Shown here one piece after another: positions 1 to 12,869 of a stretch of DNA of 64,000 nucleotides. Position 1 is the first letter of the stretch, and each line of letters begins with the position of its first letter. A program made the position numbers and the translations under genes. The stretch is from Ascaris suum (lineage: Eukaryota > Nematoda > Chromadorea > Rhabditida > Ascarididae). The stretch is taken from contig CM024180.1 of assembly GCA_013433145.1 (NCBI GenBank), positions 8,617,521 through 8,681,520 of the forward strand. Direction: 5' to 3'. The notes under the pieces were generated by a model. It was not told where the DNA came from. It saw nothing but the letters and a program-made list of their open reading frames with translations, and did no database searches.

Positions 1-100
1 AAGCGAAAACAGACACACCATTCTATCCACAGGTCACCTTGTTAAGAAACTAAGGGCCTCAACTTCAAAATGATCGACTAGTCAATAGCTTTAGGCTTAC

Positions 101-294
101 TTTGCAACTGACTATGTTCCCAAACACAGAGAACTTATTGTAGAGAGCTTTGCTATTCACGCTTCCGTTCAAGTTTTTGACGAAGACATTTCCGGCGGCG
201 ACTCTACTCGTCGATGGACGTCGTTGTGACCACATGATGCGAATAGGTCGACCGTGCACTATATCAAAATTCATCGTTTCCAATGCTTGCTTCG
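101..294 (-). CDS. Poly(A)-binding protein, coding exon 2 (end of RRM1, start of RRM2)
   Basis: This exon continues the poly(A)-binding protein begun at 1932. It reads from a TTTCCTTCAG acceptor to a GTAAGC donor. The first part completes RRM1, with METMNFD and then the linker core PIRIMWSQR, which is nearly invariant in cytoplasmic PABPs. The second part opens RRM2, whose RNP2 motif is seen as VFVKNL, followed by [16 protein letters not shown]. The exon joins exon 1 in phase 1 without a frame break. The rest of RRM2, RRM3-4 and the C-terminal MLLE domain must lie beyond the left edge of the window, so the gene is partial here. The family call is secure; exact splice positions are inferred. 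Confidence 0.9.
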
Positions 295-1721
295 CTGAAG
301 GAAATTTCCTATGTAAAACTTTTCAATGAGGCACCAAACATATAATTTTATGTCATATCATGAATCATCGTCGCGATTTAGCTGCTCTTCTATAACTGTG
401 CATTTTACACACCTAGCCATCATGCCGATGAGGATTGCAAGAAGCATCCACTGCGTCAAAGTTCCCATCTAAAGTTCGCAGTTTCGTTCCGCTTTTGTGA
501 TGACACATCTCACTTGACAAATCTTGGCTTGGAAGAGAACTTGAAAATGCCACCTGTGATCTCTATAGCCGGAAGAACTTTCGCAGCACTGATGGTTCAT
601 TATTAAGTCGTCCGTTCTCGTAGTTAGTTCTCACCAAATAACGTAAGGTTTACAGCCTTGTTCTCTTTTACATTCATGTCTGGCTAGTTCTGGTCATTCC
701 ACACCTCATTCCCCGTTCATGACTACTTTTAATCCCCCCACTTTTCTTCACCAACATGAACCGAACTTTGATGAATCATGTGCAATATTTGATGCCGGCT
801 CGCATATAGTTTACATGCCTACGTCAGTGATAATGATTACAGCGTGAACACTTCCACCGTCCTCACCCTTTTTTATTTGAAATGATCTCAACGACCTCTC
901 AGTGACGCTTGACCAATGACCTGTCAGCTTATCCCTTATTGCCTGCGCCAACGACCAGCTTTGCCATAACCTCTTCAGCGCAACAATTTTTCCTTTAGTT
1001 AAGATAAGAACACCGTTTAATATACAATAGCACACAAGTTGCTGGTGGGAAAACCCCGCGAACAGACTGGAACACACAACGGTCACCCGAGTAGTAGAAA
1101 AAGTGGAGAGAGGGAGGGGCTGTTTGCGATTTTATATCCCGTTCACAGACTAGTTGGCCTCATAAGTGTCCAAGAGAAAGCCAAGTATGCAGAATAATGC
1201 TTCCATAACTTAACTAATCTGCATACCCATGCAAGTTCTCCATTTTTTTTCCTGTGACCGTAGCAATGCAAAATGTGAATCCGACCGACGTAAGATGGAT
1301 GGAAATTTCTGACACTGTTAAATGCTCACAGCCTTTTTGCGTCTGACGAGTCAAATTGAAACATGTTACAGGAAGATATGCAATAGAAAAAACTATGTCT
1401 GCGGCACTTCGCAGCTCTAAAACAGGTACATACGCTCATACCTGCGTAAGGGAATTTGCAAAAGGGCATAAAAGCTGTCAGTCCATTCCTAACTACGACT
1501 TCAGCTGATTGATGCCTCGGGAAAATACTGTCTGTGAGGTCATGTCAAACACTGTCTAATGTCACAGTTACACCCAACAAGATGCACCGTAGCTTAGATT
1601 TCAGTTCAGAGACCGGTGGAATGAGGGATGAAGTGTTTAGATCACTGATTCAAACTGAAGAAAAAGTAAGTTAAGGCTGAACGGAGTAAGTTTCTCTGTG
1701 GCTAGCATAAACTGGGATTAC

Positions 1722-1932
1722 CGTCTTCGGGTCGTTCGAAGTTGACATAAGCATAGCCGAGTGAACGTCTGGTGAGCGCATCACGACACACACGAATCGA
1801 CAGCACTCGACCGATATTACTGAACTTTTCAAGCAGCACCGTCTCGTTCACGTCGGGATGCAGGTCTCCCACATACAGCGATGGCTTCTTAGCAGACGAG
1901 GCGACATCCTTATCAGCCATTTCCATCATCAC
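1722..1932 (-). CDS. Poly(A)-binding protein, coding exon 1 (N-terminus and most of RRM1)
   Basis: This exon encodes the N-terminus of a cytoplasmic poly(A)-binding protein, which coats mRNA poly(A) tails and links them to translation initiation. About 18 variable residues (starting MMMEMADKD) precede RRM1. RNP2 is [10 protein letters not shown] (residues 19-28) and RNP1 is SLGYAYVNF (57-65), joined by [13 protein letters not shown], a signature conserved from yeast to human. The exon ends in ERPEDG at a GTAATC donor in phase 1 and joins the exon at 294. Three in-frame ATG codons crowd the start, so the true start among MMM is open. A TTTCCAG sequence just upstream could be a cis- or trans-splice acceptor. 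The 1.4 kb intron (295-1721) shows no other gene. Which nematode paralogue this is cannot be decided here. Confidence 0.93.
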
Positions 1933-3436
1933 TGTATGCTACCTGGACTCTGGAAATGGCGGTAGGAACTTTAGGAATGAAAAACAAAAACAACTAACTG
2001 TACGCAATGTTCCACTTCTTCAGGTGGCAATTGCGCCCCTAGAAAATGTGCATTTCAAAATAATAACGCGAAAAGTTGTGAGGTTAATAACGTTGGAAAA
2101 TTTCAGGCTGGGGGATAATCCAACCCTGAATATCAAACTAGATCAATATTCTAAATTGGTGGGGCACTTTGCTAGCTATAGTAACTTTGGACGCGCTATA
2201 GTTGCTGAGAATGTGTTAAGATTCTTTGGCAAATAAGCACAGCTACCATAAACCAAAATAGGTAAAGCCTCTTTTTTCCAGGTAAGGCCACATAAAGGTC
2301 ATGTACAAGTGCACTAGCGATTGAGTCTTCCTTGTTGTGAAAATGAACGGAAGCTGAAGTTCGCAGTGTTATGTGCTTTCGGTGGCTTTTTCAGAAAAGT
2401 GCTTATTATAGTGAGACTTTCTATGAAGCATTACACTAGAATTTCTCACCGCATTAAAATGCACAACAACATCGCCTTTAATTATAAAAGAAAATGAGAT
2501 TAGCGCAGTGATCGCAAGTTCCAAAAACTTTATGAATATTCAGTGCAAATACAGCTCCGATTTAGAATCGACCCTAGCAACGGTGCTAAAATATCGAAGG
2601 AAATATAAAGCAGCGATCACTGAACCTTTGCGAACCCCTAAACTCACTGCAATTATGTTACATAAGGAGTGACTAACGAATATCAATTCCCCATGACAAA
2701 CTGAAACACTATTAAACCATGATGATGAATTTTTAGTGATTCCTTTATTTTGAAAGCAATTCTGTACAGTAGCAGATGATGCGAAAAGATTTCCGAAATT
2801 TTACATGGCAGGTTGAATGGCGTGTTTCCAGTCGCTCGTCAGAGGCAAATACAGAAACAAATGCACTTAATAATTACCCCAGCGTATTGCGAAGGGGGGT
2901 CATTCAGTGATTAAAACTAACATTTGATGATTAGCCTGTTTTCTCCATCAACAAATTCTATGACATCTGTTCATCTGGCTGTAACAAATTATTTGGTGAT
3001 GGACGAAAACTGTAACCACCTTTCGTGATAGCGCCGAAAGTGAACTGATGCATTAGGGATGGAATGCTATGAGCTGTGAAGTCACGCTTGGTGGTTTCTG
3101 AGGGATGATTAAAAAGTGAATAGGCAATGCGAAAACAGCGGGACTCACCCGGCAGCCGTCAAGTCGCTCCCACAAATGAACATATGATAACAACTTTTTG
3201 CAGTAAGCGGAAGAATTAACATGTGTCATTGAAAATAAGAAATGCACGCAAATTAACGTTTCAGCGTAAAGTGCTTGTGTGATGGATAAAATTCCAACAT
3301 ATTTCGGCACGAACTGTATTCTGCATAAGGGAGATACGACTCCTGCCCGAGCAAGTAGATGTTACGCGATCTTTAATGTTGAGGTAATCTTCGATGTGGC
3401 GTATTGTCTGAAGTGTTGAGATGAAACGGTAACTTG
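1933..3436. other. Intergenic region upstream of the PABP gene
   Basis: This stretch should hold the PABP promoter. A + strand open frame of 154 codons (1772-2236) overlaps PABP exon 1 on the other strand and resembles no known protein, so I treat it as an antisense shadow. I see no other coding, RNA or repeat signal. Confidence 0.5.
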
Positions 3437-5046
3437 ATGTTAGCTTAGGCTTAGTCTTGGCCTTAATGTTCAACTTGGCCGAAGGCGTAGTCTTGGCCTT
3501 AAGGTTGAACATGGCCGTAGGCTAAGGCTTAGGCTTAGTGTTGGCCTTAATGTTCAACTTGGCCTAAGGCGTAATCTTGGCGTTAAGGTTTAACATGACC
3601 GTAGGATTAGTGCTTAGGCTTAGGCTTAGGCTTAGGGCTTAGGCTTAGGGGCTTAGGCTTAGGCTTAGGCTTAGGGGCTTAGGAGCTTAGGGCTTAGGCT
3701 TAGGCTTAGGGCTTAGGCTTAGGGCTTAGGCTTAGGCTTAGGCTTAGGCTTAGGCTTAGCTTAGGCTTAGGCATTAGGCTTAAACTTGGCCTTAAGCTTA
3801 GGCTTAAACTTGGCCTTAAGCTTAGCCTTAAGCTTAGGCTTGGCTTAGGCTTAGGCTTAAACTTGGCCTTAAGCTTAGGCTTAAACTTGGCCTTAGCTTA
3901 GGCTTAAGCTTAGGCCTTAAGCTTAGGCTTGGCCTTAGGCTTAGGCTTAAACTTGGCCTTAAGCTTAGGCTTGGCCTTAGCTTAGGCTTAAACTTGGCTT
4001 TAGCTTAGGCTTAAACTTGGCCTTAGCTTAGGCTTATTCTTGGCCTTAAGCTTAGGCTTGGCCTTCTTAGGCTTAAGCTTAGGCTTAGGCTTAAACTTGG
4101 CCTTAAGCTTAGGCTTAAACTTGGCCTTAGCTTAGGCTTAAACTTGGCCTTAAGCTTAGGCTTAAACTTGGCCTTATTCTTGGCTTAAGCTTAGCCTTAA
4201 GCTTAGGCTTGGCCTTAGGCTTAGGCTTAAACTTGGCCTTAAGCTTAGCCTTAAGCTTGGCCTTAAGCTTAGGCTTAAACTTGACCTTAAGCTTAGGCTT
4301 GTTCTTAGGCTTAAACTTCGCCTTATTCCTAGGCTCAAGCTCAGCCCTAAGCTTAGGCTTGGCCTTAGGCTCAGGCTTATTCTTGGCCTTAAGCTTAGGC
4401 TTGGCCTTAGGCTTAGGCTTAAACCTGGCCTTAGCTTAGGCTCTTACGCTTGGGCTTAGGCTTAGGCTAGGCTTAATCATGGCCTTAATTTGAGACTTGG
4501 CCCAACCTCAAGCTTAAAACTGGCCTCAGCTTAGGCTTGTTCTTAGGCTTAGGCTTAGGCTTCGGCTTAGGCTTAAACAAGGCCTTAAACTGAAGATGGG
4601 GCTTGGGCATAGGCTCAAACTTGGCCTTAAGTTTAGGGTTAAACCTGGCCTAAAACTGGGGCTTTACCTTAGGCTCAGGCTTAAACTTAGCCTTAGCTTA
4701 GGGTTATTCTTTTCTTGAAGTGAGGCTTGGCCTTGGATTTAGGCTTAGATTTGATCTTGGTATCAGGCTTGGCCTTAGGCCCAGGGTTAGGCTTGGCCGT
4801 AGGTTTAGGCTTAGTACGACGAATCACAGGATACGTAGCGAAGGCAAAATCTTGTAGGGGCTTTTCCCGTTTGCTTAAGCTTAGGTCGTATTCTTAGGTC
4901 TTGTGCTTAGGCCTGGGGTTGGGCATAGGCTTAGGGCTTAGGCTTAGGGTTGCGTAGGCTTAGACTGAGTGCTTAGGTTTAGGCTTAGTAGGCCGAGGCT
5001 TGAGGATTATGCTGAGGTTGAGTTGGGGCTTAGTTCTTAGGCTTAG
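3437..5046 (+). repeat. Interstitial telomere-like array, degenerate (TTAGGC)n
   Basis: The + strand is a continuous array derived from TTAGGC, the canonical nematode telomere hexamer. The purest stretch is about 3600-3780. The remainder is a degraded, higher-order version in which units such as CTTAAACTTGGCC and TTAAGCTTAGGC alternate, and the right end (about 4800-5046) is most decayed. The G-rich strand reads left to right, so a chromosome end with this orientation would have pointed to the right. The open frame inside it (4209-4439, leucine/alanine/glycine repeats) is a by-product of the repeat. Confidence 0.95.
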
Positions 5047-5274
5047 GGGCGGTTAAGCTGAATTTTCATTCAACATACCTTTACATTGACTTCGCCAAAG
5101 AAGATAAAACAAGCAAGTCTGCCTGAACGAACTGAATGAGAAATACAACAGCAGGATATGCGGAGAACTTTCTAACAAACACAATGTGTTCATCGCTGAG
5201 TGAACATAAGAAGCTTACAGCATTAAAAGGAAGCATTGGCGCTTAGAGCTTTCATCACTTGATGCTCCAATGAA

Positions 5275-5730
5275 ATATTTGAAAAAATGAACTTGCTGAA
5301 TTGCAGACATCGCTTCCGAGCATCGAATCTCGTCGCAGTGAGCTGCCGAAAAAATTTCACCTTTTTCCAAATTTTTTAAGGAAATTCTTTGAAGAAGCCA
5401 TAGTTGCTGCTTGCTAAGGCAAACTGTTTCCACTAATGCCTGTAATATTTTCGCCCTCCTAGATTATGAGAGCGTCGAGTGATTGAGGTTTTATATGAGA
5501 TATAAAGACATATTTACGGACAAAGGTAGTAGAAGAATGCTCAGTTAGATATAAAACATGACGAATTTTTAACTCTTTAAATCTCTGAAGTTTGATGGAT
5601 AATTTGATCCACTCTGAAGGAGGAGGAATATGATATGATGACAAATAGTGCCAGACGATAAATTTAAATTGGTAAATGAAAAAAATTTAATTAATATCGG
5701 CAGCAGTTACTATATCACTTAGAGGAAATA
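5275..5730 (+). repeat. Dispersed repeat, copy 1 (second copy at 18933-19382)
   Basis: About 450 bp here match 18933-19382 in the same orientation, with only scattered substitutions and small indels. Shared landmarks include GACATCGCTTCCGAGCATCG near the start and ATATCGGCAGCAGTTA near the end. The frames in it are short and unlike any protein I know. No clear terminal repeats or target-site duplications are visible, so the class is unknown. Confidence 0.9.
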
Positions 5731-6569
5731 AATGTGTAGCGTATCCCAGCTTGCTCAATGATGGTCAATTACGCATGAGTTTTACCTTAACGAACAAGTC
5801 TCAATTTTAAATGCCAAGCTAACTGCGTCGTTTCCTACAAGCTGAACTTTTAAGCAGCTTTCTTTTTGAATATTTTCACATGTTGCATCAGTGTAGAAGA
5901 ATCCAAGACTTGACTGTATTATAGTTGTCCACATATTTGTGCCGGTTTCAAAGAAAAAAAAAAGATGAGACCGAATCGTCGATTTTCATTGCCTAACCAA
6001 CGCAAAGCAGCAAACAACTTCTCAGCATACCACTGAAACGCGAAATGCACGGAAACCAGGCACCTGCAACGCAAAGCACATACAACGCAAAGCAAACTTT
6101 GCTATATATATATATTTATATATATATGACATGTGAAGCGAACGAGAATGAATGGGCCAAGTACGTATGCAGACTCTTCCACATATACTTTTTTTGATTA
6201 ATGCCCCAATACTCCTACCATAAGGAGTTGGAAAAGCAAAACAACGTCAACCCTTCGCAACTCCTTTTCAGAAAAATCCGGCAGAGACCAATGATGTACA
6301 TGTGCATGCGCGTTTCCAAATATATAAATGAATAAACAAATAAACATACACATAAATGTAAATGGGTGAATAAATAAATTAAGGTCATGAATAGAAATAA
6401 CAGAGAACGAGGCAGAAGCGCTTCTTGTGCACCTTTACTATAGATCAGCTAAGATGATGCATTCAAAATACTAAAATCGACGCTTTCTATGGCATAGAGG
6501 GGCGCGAAGTGTGTTGGTTTATCATTTATCATTCACGCTCAGTGCTAACAGCGAGAAATTTCACTGATT
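5731..6569. other. Intergenic region with a short AT tract
   Basis: No gene is recognised. There is a short TA-rich microsatellite at about 6101-6128 and an AAATA-rich stretch near 6320-6380. Confidence 0.5.
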
Positions 6570-6850
6570 CCTACAATCTCTCACAAATGGAGTACTAACG
6601 AAATAACGAAAAAAAAACCGATAAAATGCACTACAACAATGGTCAGAGATGGCAAAATCTTATAAATGACGCTGGCAGAATTTGCCTGTTTTCTTCTGCA
6701 GAATAGATCACCGCTGCACCTCTTTTTAGATTATTCGTAAACATCAAATAAAAGCCTAACGCATGAAGCAGTTTAAGTTTCGCTATTAAGAAGCATATTA
6801 AAATAAGCAATTTCAATGTTTAAAAAAATATCGAAAAACTTCCCTCCAGA
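6570..6850 (+). repeat. Diverged dispersed repeat, copy 1 (second copy at 63525-63795)
   Basis: This segment aligns by eye with 63525-63795 in the same orientation. Shared blocks include TTTTCTTCTGCAGAATA, TTATTCGTAAACATCAAAT, AAAGCCTAAC and GAAGCAGTTTA. The copies have diverged considerably more than the 5275/18933 pair. No coding frame is conserved between them, so a non-autonomous element is more likely than a gene. Confidence 0.8.
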
Positions 6851-8826
6851 GAAGTCCAGCATCAGCCCAGTAATTCACTTTAACATTTTATGCAATATGA
6901 AGGAAACAAGAAGAAGAGAAAATAGATAAGAAGGCAGCAATAAGCAAAGAGGAATGCAAGTGCGATCTTTCGGAATCAGGACGAAAAAATATACCTCATA
7001 AGCTACTGCCCCACGCGCTTAAGCAATCCCTTATTCGGATGCCTTAATCCAACGAGTGGTACACTGCAACGCCTCCCAGCACTCTATGAAATCATATCAA
7101 TTTTTGAAAATTTCAAACACGAGGAAAAACAGTGATAAATTTCAAGTTAGTGGGATAGCGTTCAACCCAGTTTCTCTATGCCTTTACAGATGCTCATTTG
7201 TAAAGACCGTGTGCACAGTTGTATGTATGTACACGTTCATTTATTTTTGCATCTGTGTGGCTGTCTGCTAATTTGCTATCCCAAATTATCTCACCTTACC
7301 TCTTCATACAAACTGCACCTCACAAAGTGTAAAGTGCGTGTCAGGGCCTTATAAAATCTGTATCTTTTAATATTGAAAACAGCATCTGCCCAGGTAATTC
7401 ACGCTTATGACCACTACAGGTCACTAGAATAGTGATCTATGTTGATACTTAAGCCTGTTGACCTTTTTTGCGCGACGTATATTTCATGAAATATGATCGC
7501 TAAAAAGACTTCGATGTATTAAGTATGCGAACATGCAACAGCATGTAGCAACTAAGTACATGAATCAAAAGTTCAAGTCAAACATCTGATAACTCTGACC
7601 ACAATGCGGTGACCTGCACGACGGGCAGCATTACGGTTATCTGGTAGCGGTGTCCGCCAGTTTTCGACGAAAAATGCCACACACTCAGCCAACAAACCCC
7701 ATCATCCCGGTTTGCGATCAAGGCATTCATGCAATTTCTGCCTCGGAAGCTGTTGCACTTTTTCGATGGTATCAATGATTCGGCCTGAAATACTCAACGA
7801 CCTACTCCACTAAAAACTGGACGCAAAGTTGAGAAATGAGAAAAGAGGAAGAATATTAAAATAAGATTCTCCAATTAGGCACAACATTTTCTTCGAATAA
7901 GTTTTGGCATCTGATAAAAGACTCCATTCTTACGTACCCCAGACAATGCATTACAGCTTCGCAATGCACTCTCAACGTAAGTATATCCTAAATCGCAGAA
8001 TATGCCATGGGAAAAATATCACGATCTGAATTTCAAAAATACGCTAGCGAAGAATGCCCCACTCCAAACGCTCGAAAGAAACTCTTTCATCCCATTTCTC
8101 GGTGCACAGCGCCCCAGTGCTCATTCTGCTAGCTGGACAAGAATCTACGCAGTAAATTTAGCAACGTTAGGTCACAGACGACAGTAATTTCTCTGTTTCC
8201 TCATACGTCTTCCCTCTTTTTCTGACCTCATACCCTCCCCTCGCCCTCACAGAACCGAAATGTTTTCCGCGAACCGCGTTCTCTGCACACATCTGGGAAA
8301 TGATGCATGTGTGCGCACACACTGCGTCTGCTCGTTCTTTTGTTTTCGCGTTTGATTTCGGCATGGCAGCTTTCGCTTCCTGCTTTTCTCTCCAAAACGC
8401 ATCATTTTATAAGTTAAATGAAAGTAAACTTTAATTTTATTTAGTTCCAATGTACCTCAACAATAAGAAGTAACTTGCATATTCGTGGGAAGCAGCACTA
8501 ACAGCATAATAATTCCTACTTTTTGGGGTTTGCTGAAGGACACAATGTTCTATAATTTTTCCTAAGTTCCCATGTCAGTGTTTTCACTATCTATAACGTC
8601 ACTGGTTATATGATAAACTTAATAAGTTGCAACAACGGTGATAAGTTGTAAAGATTTTCCGCACTAATATCATGACACGCATTATAATTCCTCAGTTGTT
8701 GATTTGAGCAAAAACAGTGCTATAGCATAACGATATTTATTAGTCTTCAGGTTGCGAATGGAAGTGACGAAAAATAAGATGCAAAGAACGAACATAAAAA
8801 TGTGTTACGCGCTGTGAAAGGAAATG
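6851..8826. other. Intergenic region, nothing recognised
   Basis: Only short frames unlike any known protein occur here. I see no RNA gene, transposase or conserved motif. Confidence 0.4.
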
Positions 8827-8916
8827 TTATAAGAAACCTTCATCGTCAGCATATTCAACACTGAAAGTGCTGCACTGATCCAACGTTCTATCCAACCCCA
8901 TCGATGGGTAGCGACC
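8827..8916 (-). CDS. Possible terminal exon of an unrecognised gene
   Basis: A good acceptor (TTTAATAATTGTAG) is followed by an open frame of 29 codons, beginning GRYPSMGLDRTLDQ and ending ADDEGFL before a TAA stop. The composition looks coding (acidic end, mixed residues) rather than low-complexity, but the piece is very short and matches no family I know. No partner exon was found upstream on this strand. It may be chance. Confidence 0.22.
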   Translation of the reverse strand, partial: GRYPSMGLDRTLDQCSTFSVEYADDEGFL

Positions 8917-8932
8917 CTACAATTATTAAATA

Positions 8933-11840
8933 AAGCAAGATATTTTAGTAGGCAGATTTGTTCCAGAGCCAGGAAAGGTTCACCTAAGACCAATGAAATA
9001 ATGGAATACTAGCAGATATGGCCACAATTTGCAAGAATTGAAAATTCGAGGCTTCAATAAGAAAATTTAGTCAGACCATTCTGATGCCCATATATTGAAG
9101 GTGACATGGGAGGATCAGAATGTTCTCATGAAATTTTTTTCTGTGCCAGAAAACTTTCAAGGACATCACTAGTGCATGTTCAAATATACATCTGGACAGA
9201 TGGTTCCAGTCAGTGCTCTTGTCAAGGAAATTGCAAGGAGGAAAAGCGAACAAAAAGCGAAAAGCCATTTTTGAATCATGAAATAAGGTATGTCGTTTGA
9301 TGCTAGGTTGCCACTAACCGGCAAACAAGGTAAACCTTCACTGCCTCCTCACCCAAACCGTGTAACCTCTAGAACAGTTCTCGTGTCACGTTTGTCTTCT
9401 TTTTGCCACTGACTGGCTTAAGACCACATTAGGAAAGCGTGTATAGCGAACAGGAGCAAATTCACCCTCAATTAGCTAAAATGCTTGCCTAAGCTAAAGT
9501 CGACTAATCATTTAACACTCAGATCGCGTAGTCTCAACTTATCCTGTTCACCTAGATAATGGGACTTTGTGAAGTGGATTAGGCGCGCCCATCAGACCTA
9601 TTTGCATTTTTGGAGTTATAATTATGAAAAAGTTGCCTCCACTTTCATAAGGGACCAAAGCAAAACTTCATATTTTAGTTGTTTAAAAATTCCGCTGGTT
9701 TTCCTGTAGTCGGAAATTCAGCATAATCAATCGCCCAGTTCTGACCGCCCCGAATGTGCATAAGCACAAAAAGCCTACCCCACGCCCCCTTTGTGATTAT
9801 CCTATACTTTGTGCCCATATGTCAGTGACAAAGTCACGACGTTTCGAGATCATATGACATCACCAGGTCGCAAATGCGGGTCGAGGACAGTCTGATGAAG
9901 GTGAAGGGGTATTGGGAAGATATGTGAAAGTGAGAAAGGGAAGGGGAGAGCCGAGAAAGATAAAGGACAGCAGGAACGAAAGCAGCGGTATGGAAGTAGG
10001 AGAGCCTAGTGCAGATAGGAGCCCAGTAAGAACCAATCCTCGTGTGCACCGGCTTGTGATCTCCCATATCCCTCCTCTCGCCTCCCTCCTGTGATTTTTA
10101 CCTACTTCGATCCTTTCCCTTCCCTTTCTCATCTCCACGCATTCGTTTTATACCCGACTCGCAACTGTCGTAGGATAGGGCCGTATGACGACGGAAAGTT
10201 TTAACTTGATCACAACTGACATGCTATACTAAGCCTCTCCCCACTCGTGCGTCCTTTATCAATTTTTGAATATTAATTCTACCTGGGCAAAGTACTTGAT
10301 AGTGGCGGGTGCTACTTCATTTTGTTCTTTACACGTCAATTACCACCTGCAATAATAAGTTTTTCCGTTCGCATGCAAGTCTTTCACCCTACAGAAGAAC
10401 TTCAGAAATTTCGACCTCGATTCAGAAAAGAAAATTCCCACCAATCTCTGCAATTCCCACGCAAGAATTTTGAGGACCCGTTGGCTAACAATCTCCCTTT
10501 ATTATGGGTTCCGCAAAACTTTTGAGGAAAGGGTGAGTACAAAGACTCATAAACAGATTTGGCTGCATATATAAAAAGAGAGCTATGGGTGAGGATAAAC
10601 CATAATAAGCTTAAAGCGAAGATTTGGATTGAAATAGATATGAAGTCTACGACATTCCTGAGAAGGCCTAATAGGTCATTCCATCATCTCAATGAGACAT
10701 CACTTTAAATTCAAGGCAATCAAAGTGCTGATCTGGTTATTGCTTCCGAAAATACCTAACTGAAGTTTTTAAATTCTTAAATCTCGGATTTCGACAAGAA
10801 TGCTCAAAGAAAAACACCTTTGGGTACGGAATTTTTGGGCCTTCTTATACAAATCCTCTAAATACTTTACAGCTGCATTGCTCGATAATTGTATGGGAAC
10901 AGGAGAAAGCTTCTTCAAACAAACTAAGAGCCGGAAACATGACGTTTTAGAAGCGGCTAGCGCAGTGAGTGTTGATGAAACTCTTTTCCGACGGCGAGCT
11001 TCTTTGAAAATTGAAATCTCAATGGGCGAAAGATTGCTTTATTTATTGACGAACCTCTCGAAGCTTTTCATACACCACCCAGATTTTTGTAGGTGATCCA
11101 TATGAACCATAACCGTTTTTTCTCGTAGACCACATTTACCATATGGAACAATCTATTACGCTTTCTCAGGATCGGTTGTTGGATCGTGCATTTGTCACTT
11201 CAATGCTTGGCAGGTATATATACTATGGGGTATAGCAGACGGTTCGGTGAGGTGCAGTGCACCAAAGTACGTCGGCCATTGTTGGGCGCTTAAGTAATAA
11301 TGCCGTTCCAGTCACAAATCGACTCGAAGCCTCCCTCTCCTCCCACCCCCTCCGAAGCTGAAGGGTAGGCATAAGTGCCGCAGATATCGAAAAATATTTG
11401 AAAAAAAAACCGGCAACATGAGTGAAATTTATCGCAAGAGCTACGGCCGTCCTATGGAAAACGTCGCAAATATTCTATTGCTGCGGGCAAAACTGCCTCA
11501 GCAGAATCCTCGGCTCGCTTCACTAAACTATACTTGAAAATTTCCGAAGCATTTCACTGACCTCAATTAGAAAATAAAAAGATGAGTGGATATCTAAATA
11601 ATCTACTGCAGGGGTCAGCAAGCATAAAATTAACGCCGTAAAAATGAAGCTGAAGTAGACAGCTAGGTGAACAGGTGAAACGCTGTCAAGCTTAGAGGTG
11701 GCCATAATGCACACTGCGATATTTTTGCTGCATTTCAAAATCTAATGCACCCTAACTGCTTTATTAATATACAGCCATCACTACTTGTCTGCTTTAGAAT
11801 GCTCACATTTTCTGCACGACAATTTGTTTAAAATGTAATA
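8933..11840. other. Intergenic region with a polypurine/polypyrimidine patch
   Basis: No gene is recognised. At about 9890-10010 the + strand is purine-rich, and at about 10070-10140 it becomes pyrimidine-rich. GAGAAAGGGAAGGGGA in the first patch is roughly complementary to TTCCCTTCCCTTTCTC in the second, making an imperfect inverted repeat. The remaining frames are short and unconvincing. Confidence 0.5.
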
Positions 11841-11841
11841 T

Positions 11842-12273
<432 letters not shown>

Positions 12274-12709
12274 ATGCAGAATATGTATAGAGTTTTTCCT
12301 ACTTCAAACAATCTGCAATTTTCGAATTTGCCCCGTCGTGGTGAAAGACTGTGTCAGATGCTAATGTATCGTATACATTACACCTATCAAATTCCATGCC
12401 TCTCACTTTAATGGTTGCAGCATGAGATTGATGAACAGAAAGAAGCACAAACATATACATACGCATAACACACATGTGCACACCACATACACATGGGCGC
12501 ACGCACATTCATGTATATACACGTATAACCGCGGCCATGAAAGAAATACCTACGCATAGAAGCACGCAAACACGTACACACATGCACCTGCGGATATGAT
12601 TGATCTTGCTATGATACGCATAGTAAATGCACAAAAGAACATTCACAGTATTTAATAAGAAGATGACCTGAAAAAGACAGAAAGTTTCATAGACGAGAGC
12701 AAAACTTAC

Positions 12710-12835
12710 GGAGGAACCTGAAGAAGATATGAAACGAGGAGGTGAAATTCTTCGAAAGTGCGCTGAGACCGGCTGTCGAGAAAGACGAGAGCCGGATAGC
12801 CATCCTTTGTTCGTGCGCCTTAAATTGATTCATTT
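12710..12835 (-). CDS. Possible internal exon, unrecognised
   Basis: The segment is open in one frame (MNQFKAHEQRMAIRLSS near its start) and is flanked by a plausible acceptor (CCTATTCAG) and a consensus donor (GTAAGT). It is less AT-rich than its surroundings. No family is recognised and no neighbouring exon was found, so this is a weak call resting on splice sites and composition. Confidence 0.25.
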
Positions 12836-12869
12836 CTGAATAGGAAAAAGGTGAGTGCACGACCCACAC

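Noticed and set aside
1772..2236. 154-codon + strand frame
   Set aside because: It lies antisense to poly(A)-binding protein exon 1, and the remainder has no recognisable similarity.
4209..4439. Leu/Ala/Gly-rich 76-residue frame
   Set aside because: It is a translation of the degenerate telomere repeat.
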